Source: Acidobacteriota bacterium (lineage in GTDB: Bacteria > Acidobacteriota > Terriglobia > Terriglobales > Acidobacteriaceae). Taken from it: a stretch of 5,951 bases of DNA. Below, in pieces: positions 1 through 4,982 of this stretch (positions are counted from its first letter, which is position 1; each line of letters starts with the position of its first letter). The translations under genes and the position numbers were made by a program. The stretch is from assembly GCA_021811745.1 (NCBI GenBank), contig JAJZNH010000943.1, forward strand, positions 1 through 5,951, written 5' to 3'. The notes below the pieces were generated by a model, which saw nothing but the letters and a program-made list of their open reading frames with translations, was not told the DNA's origin and did no database searches.

Positions 1-1
1 C

Positions 2-856
<855 letters not shown>

Positions 857-858
857 AC

Positions 859-1734
859 ATGGCTGTTCTGGTGGATAAAAATACTCGCCTGATCGTACAG
901 GGCATCACGGGACGCGAAGGCACGTTCCACGCCAAAGGCTGCGCGGAATACGGAACCAAAGTGGTGGGCGGCGTCACGCCCGGCAAAGGCGGAACCACCC
1001 ACGAAGGCTGGCCGGTGTTTGACACCGTGCAGGACGCCGTCGAGAAGACCGGCGCCAACGCCACCGTGATCTTCGTCCCGCCGCCCTTCGCCGCGGACGC
1101 CATCCTCGAAGCCAACGCCGCCGAGCTGCCGCTGATCATCTGCATCACCGAAGGCATTCCGGTCAACGACATGGTGAAGGTCTGGAGCGTGCTCCGCAAC
1201 TCCAAATCCCGCCTTGTCGGGCCGAACTGCCCCGGCGTCATCTCCCCCGGCAAAGCCAAAATCGGCATCATGCCCGGCCGCATTCACAAGGAAGGCTCCG
1301 TCGGAATCGTCTCCCGCTCCGGAACCCTCACCTATGAAGCCGTGCACCAGCTCACCCAGCTCGGCATCGGCCAGTCCACCGCCATCGGCATCGGCGGCGA
1401 TCCCATCATCGGCACCACCCACGTCGACGCCCTCAGGCTGCTCAACGAAGATCCCGAGACAGAAGCCATCGTCCTCATCGGCGAAATCGGCGGCACCGCC
1501 GAGGAAACCGCCGCCGAGTACGTGAAGCAGCATGTGAAGAAGCCCGTCGTCGGCTTCATCGCCGGGCAGACCGCGCCTCCCGGACGCCGCATGGGCCACG
1601 CCGGCGCAATCATCTCCGGAGGCCAGGGCACCGCGGCCGAAAAGATGAAAGCGCTCAAAGCCGCGGGCATCCACGTCGTGGAAACGCCGGCGGCCATCGG
1701 CGAAACCATGGCGCGCGTGCTGGGCAAAGCATAA
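859..1734 (+). CDS. sucD: Succinyl-CoA synthetase, alpha subunit
   Basis: The alpha subunit binds CoA and carries the histidine that is transiently phosphorylated during the SucCD reaction. The product has 291 residues, the normal full length. An N-terminal CoA-binding Rossmann fold is marked by [10 protein letters not shown] (15-24) and the GGVTPGKGG stretch (37-45). [11 protein letters not shown] lies at 121-131. The catalytic phosphohistidine is His247 in GRRMGHAGA, corresponding to E. coli His246, and Glu209 in IGEIGG corresponds to E. coli Glu208. The ATG start is supported by AAAGGGG at 842-848, inside the end of sucC, with 10 nt of spacing, and by the conserved MAVLVDKNT amino terminus. 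The gene follows sucC by 2 nt and is followed by a strong terminator, so it is the last gene of the sucCD transcript. Nothing looks damaged. Confidence 0.98.
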   Translation: MAVLVDKNTRLIVQGITGREGTFHAKGCAEYGTKVVGGVTPGKGGTTHEGWPVFDTVQDAVEKTGANATVIFVPPPFAADAILEANAAELPLIICITEGIPVNDMVKVWSVLRNSKSRLVGPNCPGVISPGKAKIGIMPGRIHKEGSVGIVSRSGTLTYEAVHQLTQLGIGQSTAIGIGGDPIIGTTHVDALRLLNEDPETEAIVLIGEIGGTAEETAAEYVKQHVKKPVVGFIAGQTAPPGRRMGHAGAIISGGQGTAAEKMKALKAAGIHVVETPAAIGETMARVLGKA

Positions 1735-1756
1735 TTCAGCGGCACTCCGCATCCAC

Positions 1757-1786
1757 AAGGGGCAGCTTCGGCTGTCCCCTTTTATT
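1757..1786 (+). terminator. Rho-independent terminator after sucD
   Basis: The arms 1757-1766 (AAGGGGCAGC) and 1771-1781 (GCTGTCCCCTT) form a 10-bp stem with one bulged T at 1775. It is capped by a UUCG tetraloop closed by C-G, the classic extra-stable loop. The stem runs straight into a T-rich stretch (TTTTATT). The hairpin starts 22 nt after the sucD stop and ends about 57 nt before ndk, so it should end the sucCD transcript. Confidence 0.9.
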
Positions 1787-1828
1787 GGCCGCTGCTCTAC
1801 ACTAACTTCAGCACTTAGCAGGACAATT

Positions 1829-1834
1829 GAGGAG
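1829..1834 (+). promoter_or_regulatory. Shine-Dalgarno of ndk, supports a TTG start
   Basis: GAGGAG at 1829-1834 lies 8 nt before the TTG at 1843. The spacing is ideal, and the codons after the TTG immediately give the conserved Ndk amino terminus ([11 protein letters not shown]). No ATG or GTG lies close enough in frame to replace it, so the rare TTG start is well supported. Confidence 0.85.
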
Positions 1835-1842
1835 ACCCACCT

Positions 1843-2259
1843 TTGCCACAGCGCACTTTCAGCATCATTAAGCCGGACGCCTTTCGGAAGGGCCATGCCG
1901 GAGCCATTCTGGCCGAGATCGAAAAGGCCGGATTCAAAATCGTGGCCATCAAAAAACTCTCCATCTCGAAGACCCAGGCCGAGGGCTTCTACTACGTTCA
2001 TAAGGCGCGGCCTTTCTTCCCATCTCTGACCGCCTTCATGTCCTCCGGCCCCATCGTCGCCATGGTCCTCGAAAAGGAAAACGCCATCGCCGATCTGCGC
2101 AGGCTGATGGGCGCGACCAACCCGGCCAACGCCGAAGAAGGCACCATCCGCAAAAAGTTCGCCGGCTCGATCGAAGAGAACGCGATCCACGGCTCCGATG
2201 CGCCGGAAACCGCCGCCTTCGAGATCGGCTACTTCTTCGCCGGCTACGAACTGGCGTAA
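1843..2259 (+). CDS. ndk: Nucleoside diphosphate kinase
   Basis: Ndk transfers the gamma phosphate from ATP to other (d)NDPs by a ping-pong mechanism through a phosphohistidine, balancing the NTP pools in the cytoplasm. The 138-residue product has the normal bacterial length (E. coli 143). Visible signatures are TFSIIKPDA (5-13), the RPFF segment (56-59), MSSGP (66-70), ATNP (91-94) and the active-site [12 protein letters not shown], with catalytic His116 (E. coli His117). HGSDAPETA replaces the HGSDS seen in E. coli, a common variant in other phyla. The start is TTG with a good ribosome binding site. The gene is separated from sucCD by a strong terminator, so it probably has its own promoter in the short gap; I could not identify a convincing -35/-10 pair there. 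A perfect-stem terminator follows. Confidence 0.97.
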   Translation: MPQRTFSIIKPDAFRKGHAGAILAEIEKAGFKIVAIKKLSISKTQAEGFYYVHKARPFFPSLTAFMSSGPIVAMVLEKENAIADLRRLMGATNPANAEEGTIRKKFAGSIEENAIHGSDAPETAAFEIGYFFAGYELA

Positions 2260-2327
2260 CGCGACGTCCGCATCTCTCCCTCCCGACTTTTGAGTCAGGG
2301 AAGTGATTGAATTCCGTTGAGTTGCTG

Positions 2328-2356
2328 AGGGGATAACGATGGTTATCCCCTGTTTT
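2328..2356 (+). terminator. Rho-independent terminator after ndk
   Basis: A perfect 10-bp stem is formed by AGGGGATAAC (2328-2337) and GTTATCCCCT (2342-2351), with a GATG loop, followed by GTTTT. It begins 68 nt after the ndk stop. The T-rich tract is only on the + strand side, so it should stop ndk transcription but not efficiently transcripts arriving from the - strand genes. Confidence 0.82.
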
Positions 2357-2485
2357 CCCGTTTGGACTACATCACATGCGAGGCGGTCGTCAATGCTCAC
2401 CTACCGACCTCGAAGGCTGGCGATTCCAGAGCTTGTGCACCTGCAAAAAGAATCTTTCTCAGGGCCACGCACGCTGTGCACGGAA
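2357..2485. other. Convergent intergenic gap, nothing recognised
   Basis: This gap lies between the ndk terminator and the end of the - strand protease gene. Short + strand reading frames run through here into the protease gene, but they lack plausible start signals and recognisable motifs. On the - strand I see no strong hairpin plus U-tract that would terminate the protease transcript. The A5 run and small AAAGA/TCTTT inverted repeat near 2445-2457 have too short a loop and stem to count. Confidence 0.5.
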
Positions 2486-3976
2486 TCACCGACGGTCTAC
2501 ACGGTTGCACCCCATCGCCATTGCCGGAGTTGAGCGTACCGGCCGTGAAAAGCCCAAGGCATCATACGCCTTTGATTTCAAGGCGTTGCCAAGGGTCCAT
2601 CTTTCAGCCGTCTGCGGCTGCAACTGGACGAGAATGACATCGTAGATTTTGCGGTTGACGCTACCACCTTTGTCCGGATTGAGTCGTCCTTTGTAGCGGA
2701 ACTGATTCCCAAATGCGTCTGTGTACCGGGACTCCCCGTATCTCAGATCAATGGAATGAATGCCCATCTCGTCCAGGTGATGCAGCTCGCCGGGCTCGGA
2801 GATTCCGTCATGATTTGCATCGATCCAGACAAGGAGCTTCGGCCAGACAGCGTCCTGGGCATCGATAACTCCATCGCCATTACCGCCGTTTTCGGGCTCG
2901 TCGAAGACGGCCAGTGCGCGAAAACCATTCGGATCGCTGGATGAGGGCTGTGGCGTGATGTTGCCGAACAATTCCTTTGCACCGTCGATGACGCCGTTGC
3001 CGTTACGGTCCAGGGCGAGCCAGCCGTTTGTGGAACCCTTTTCGGTCCATGACATTTGAACCGGGTGGCCTGTGCCATAGAAATCGAAAAGGACACCGTT
3101 GGGCGCGGATGTCAGATGGAATCCTGAACCGTCGGTATCGATGATGATCGGCGAGCCATACAGGTAACAGGAGCAGTATGTGGGGTTCCATGCCGCACCG
3201 CCTGTACAGGTTGGGGGGATACAGTTGGTACAGGTGCCTGATGAACCGCATGGAGGAAGTGTTTGTCCGCCTCCCGACCCGCCACCCGAACTCTGGCCAC
3301 CCGAGGGATATTGCCCCGTGAGGAGTACCCCATCGCAAGTTCGCAAAGAACTGGTACTGATGTACTCCAATCCCAGATCCACTCCGTCGGAGGACTGGTC
3401 GTCTGTCAGAATCGGAACCATGACCGACGAACCGTCGAGCCCGTAGTCGTCGTCGAAGCCCAGAGTATGCCCTCCTTCGTGTGCGGCCATAAATGTCAGG
3501 TATTGGTTGCGGAATGCCGAAGTCGCGGTGATAGGGAGGGAGCCATCAACGAAATTCCGATTTAGCTCAATGACGGACGACAATGTCTCGCCGGATGCTG
3601 AATCGAGAGTTGAATCTGTACTCCCGGCTGTGGTATCGGCCATAGCGCTGTTTACCGTGACGTAGATCGTCCCGACTGCACCTTGAGGGTCGCCAGTACC
3701 GGCATTGACAAATGAAAGCCGTCCTGGATTTTCGCTATATACCCAGTACGCCAGCCCGCTCAGGAACTGCACTTCCTGGGCAGCATTCAAATCTCCCGGC
3801 TGCCCCGCTTCGAAATAAACCTGAACCTGTTGCCCTATTGGCCATCCAGTATATGGCTGCCCGGTTGCCGCTGTTAAGCGATGGGCTCCATCACATTGCC
3901 CTGCGAGGTTTGCCGTGCCAGCCGCGAGAAACAGGGCGAGCGGCAGAAGCATTCGAAGAACACGCGGCGCGGTCAT
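2486..3976 (-). CDS. Secreted metzincin-like protease with C-terminal EF-hand-like (RTX-associated) domain
   Basis: The predicted product has 496 residues and is exported. Residues 1-26 form a signal peptide (Arg5 and Arg8, then a hydrophobic MLLPLALFLAAG core, with likely cleavage near LAG-Q). Residues 30-205 form a putative zinc protease domain: HEGGHTLGFDD (166-176) fits HEXXHXXGXXD, the snapalysin-like version of the metzincin motif with His166, His170 and Asp176 as ligands and Glu167 as base, and SSVM (183-186) supplies a Met-turn. A Gly/Ser linker (225-238) and a cluster of six cysteines (243-270) follow. Residues 274-450 resemble the EF-hand-like region of RTX-type proteins, with DTDGSG (280-285), DRNGNGVID (323-331), GNGDGVID (365-372) and DANHDGISEPGE (386-397), so calcium binding is likely. 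The frame is open 33 codons further upstream (to 4075), but ATG 3976 is chosen because it places the signal peptide at the N terminus and has a G7 tract 8 nt upstream as a possible ribosome site. Substrate is unknown. Confidence 0.85.
   Translation of the reverse strand: MTAPRVLRMLLPLALFLAAGTANLAGQCDGAHRLTAATGQPYTGWPIGQQVQVYFEAGQPGDLNAAQEVQFLSGLAYWVYSENPGRLSFVNAGTGDPQGAVGTIYVTVNSAMADTTAGSTDSTLDSASGETLSSVIELNRNFVDGSLPITATSAFRNQYLTFMAAHEGGHTLGFDDDYGLDGSSVMVPILTDDQSSDGVDLGLEYISTSSLRTCDGVLLTGQYPSGGQSSGGGSGGGQTLPPCGSSGTCTNCIPPTCTGGAAWNPTYCSCYLYGSPIIIDTDGSGFHLTSAPNGVLFDFYGTGHPVQMSWTEKGSTNGWLALDRNGNGVIDGAKELFGNITPQPSSSDPNGFRALAVFDEPENGGNGDGVIDAQDAVWPKLLVWIDANHDGISEPGELHHLDEMGIHSIDLRYGESRYTDAFGNQFRYKGRLNPDKGGSVNRKIYDVILVQLQPQTAERWTLGNALKSKAYDALGFSRPVRSTPAMAMGCNRVDRR
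3449..3481 (-). other. Zinc-binding motif HEXXHXXGXXD of the secreted protease
   Basis: These codons read HEGGHTLGFDD. The two His and the Asp ten residues after the first His match the three zinc ligands of HEXXHXXGXXD metzincins, and the Gly at motif position 8 is the invariant turn residue. Matrixins and astacins carry His at the last position, so Asp places this protein nearer the snapalysin pattern. Activity is inferred from the motif only. Confidence 0.75.
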
Positions 3977-4694
3977 GGCTTGCGCCCCCCCACAGCTGAC
4001 GCCTGTACATAAATGGACTTTCGTCGTGGATCGATGACTGCACCAACGCACGAAATGCGCTGAGACTCTTACCATTCCATGCCTGGAAGTGCGGCCCCTG
4101 ATCCACGGAATACACCTGATCGCCGACGACTAGATACGACGTCAAAATGCTGTAGTCCTCGGTCTCTGGACGATAGCGGAGAAAAAAAACGTAGCGCTTC
4201 CTGGCTTGTGGAAGGCGCTGGCCTGAGACAGACATTGCGAAAGTGTGGCCATTGATGGAAAGTATGCCCCCTTCGCGAGTGATAACGATGCGCGATCCCG
4301 CGGACAGGCTGATTCGCGTGGAGTTTTTGATTACCCGAGCGACGACCAGGACACATTCCGTGAAAATGGTCGTATGGTCGGCCGACATATGGGGGCTGCA
4401 GGACACGGTCGTACCCATTGCCACGACGGTGCTGCGCCGCCCTGGGATGCTGGGCATGCTTGCCGCCCAATCATTGGCAAGCCCGTGCTCGCATCCGTCT
4501 GGGCAGGCATCGAAGGAATATGGGCGCCCCCCATACGAAAGAGCACGCCGGTGCTCAATTTGGGATGTGTTTGACGGTGTCTGTCCATAACTTCCCGCCC
4601 CCATGATGACGGCAGAGAGGAGCAGGAGGGAGATGGACGCATACCGGAAAATACCTTTGGAAATCACGTCCATAGCCTCATCGTGTGAAGTCAT
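3891..4694 (-). CDS. Secreted protein of unknown function
   Basis: The product has 267 residues if the first ATG is used, or 260 from the ATG at 4673. Neither has a clear Shine-Dalgarno, and I cannot decide between them. A signal peptide is clear in both: Lys13 and Arg17, then ISLLLLSAVIMGAGSYG (20-36) with likely cleavage before or after Gln38. The mature part has four early cysteines (64, 68, 99, 114) and a beta-rich middle: TVVAMGTTVSCS, TECVLVVARVIKN, IVITREGGILSING (136-149), VSGQRLPQARKRYVFFLRY (156-174) and DYSILTSYLVVGDQVYSVD (180-198). This pattern recalls uncharacterised exported Acidobacteriota proteins, but I know no named family or activity. The last 28 codons overlap the signal-peptide codons of the downstream protease by 86 nt in another frame. 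They are Arg/Ala/Ser-rich and probably not a folded part. A good promoter lies 85 nt upstream, so this is the first gene of a two-gene unit. Confidence 0.75.
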   Translation of the reverse strand: MTSHDEAMDVISKGIFRYASISLLLLSAVIMGAGSYGQTPSNTSQIEHRRALSYGGRPYSFDACPDGCEHGLANDWAASMPSIPGRRSTVVAMGTTVSCSPHMSADHTTIFTECVLVVARVIKNSTRISLSAGSRIVITREGGILSINGHTFAMSVSGQRLPQARKRYVFFLRYRPETEDYSILTSYLVVGDQVYSVDQGPHFQAWNGKSLSAFRALVQSSIHDESPFMYRRQLWGGASHDRAACSSNASAARPVSRGWHGKPRRAM

Positions 4695-4778
4695 GCGTTG
4701 TGGGTTTTAACGGATAGTGCCAGCAACTTTCCGACTTATAAAGCGTACCTATCCAGTCGGTATCTGCGATAGCCGATG

Positions 4779-4807
4779 AGAATACAAGAGCTATTCTGAC
4801 TTGTCAA
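4779..4807 (-). promoter_or_regulatory. Sigma70-type promoter for the secreted-protein operon
   Basis: On the - strand, a perfect TTGACA -35 box (4807-4802) is followed by a 17-bp spacer and TATTCT (4784-4779, 4 of 6 matches to TATAAT). Transcription would start near 4772, giving a leader of about 78 nt before the ATG at 4694. It is the only convincing promoter in the gap and points at the two - strand secreted-protein genes. Confidence 0.72.
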
Positions 4808-4819
4808 GTTACAATAGCT
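4789..4819. promoter_or_regulatory. Operator-like dyad centred on the -35 box
   Basis: AGCTATT (4789-4795) pairs with AATAGCT (4813-4819), and nested inside ACTTG (4799-4803) pairs with CAAGT (4805-4809). Both inverted repeats share the same centre at 4804. Counting T4797/A4811, 13 of 15 symmetric positions are complementary and one more is a G/T pair. The dyad covers the whole -35 hexamer and part of the spacer, where a dimeric repressor would block RNA polymerase. No regulator gene is visible in the window. Confidence 0.55.
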
Positions 4820-4850
4820 TGCATCAGTTGGCCTCGAATAGCATGCAACA
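4813..4850. repeat. Direct repeat AATAGCnTGCAnCA upstream of the promoter
   Basis: AATAGCTTGCATCA (4813-4826) and AATAGCATGCAACA (4837-4850) match at 12 of 14 positions, start 24 bp apart and lie just upstream of the -35 box on the - strand. The first copy shares its left half with the right arm of the dyad. The position would suit binding of a regulator to repeated sites, but two copies alone are modest evidence. Confidence 0.45.
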
Positions 4851-4912
4851 CAAATACCGGATGGAAGTTCCCGAAGGGTAAAATCGCCGTTGGCGGGTCA
4901 AGCTTCATGGAC

Positions 4913-4952
4913 AAAACAGCCCTGGACAAGGTTCGTTGCCCAGGGCTGTTTT
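4913..4952 (-). terminator. Long, near-symmetric (bidirectional) terminator
   Basis: AAAACAGCCCTGG (4913-4925) and its exact complement (4940-4952) form a 13-bp stem, extended past a 1x1 mismatch by CAA/TTG (4927-4929 with 4936-4938), with a 6-nt loop. A-tract and T-tract lie in the stem ends on both strands, so it can work in either direction. It follows the - strand gene ending at 4983 by 30 nt and is about 100 bp upstream of the promoter of the next - strand unit, insulating the two. Confidence 0.88.
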
Positions 4953-4961
4953 GCTGTTCTT

Positions 4962-4981
4962 CCGTCTGGTTATGCAGACGG
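4962..4981 (-). other. Small hairpin directly after the stop codon
   Basis: CCGTCTG (4962-4968) and CAGACGG (4975-4981) form a perfect 7-bp stem with a 6-nt loop. It begins one base after the stop codon of the - strand gene (complement of 4983-4985) and lies upstream of the main terminator in that transcript. It has no U-tract of its own, so it is more likely an accessory or 3'-end-protecting hairpin than a terminator. Confidence 0.55.
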
Positions 4982-4982
4982 G

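Noticed and set aside
1787..1828. Possible ndk promoter with TACACT (1798-1803) as a -10 box
   Set aside because: Only 4 of 6 positions match, and the sequence 17 bp upstream (TCCCCT, in the terminator stem) is nothing like a -35 box.
2339..2645. Overlapping short + strand frames after ndk
   Set aside because: The first begins in the terminator hairpin itself, none has a convincing ribosome site, and they run into the protease gene on the other strand. Their translations show no motif.
3977..4075. 33-codon N-terminal extension of the protease reading frame
   Set aside because: It would put the signal peptide in the interior, lies wholly inside the upstream gene and has no visible ribosome site. 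It is retained only as part of the frameshift idea.
4243..4590. Two overlapping + strand frames of about 110 codons opposite the 267-aa gene
   Set aside because: They overlap each other and the signal-peptide gene, have no ribosome sites, and are explained by the coding content of the - strand.
4735..4745. TATAA-like element on the - strand as a second promoter
   Set aside because: No acceptable -35 hexamer lies 16-18 bp upstream. The TTGACA/TATTCT pair is much better.
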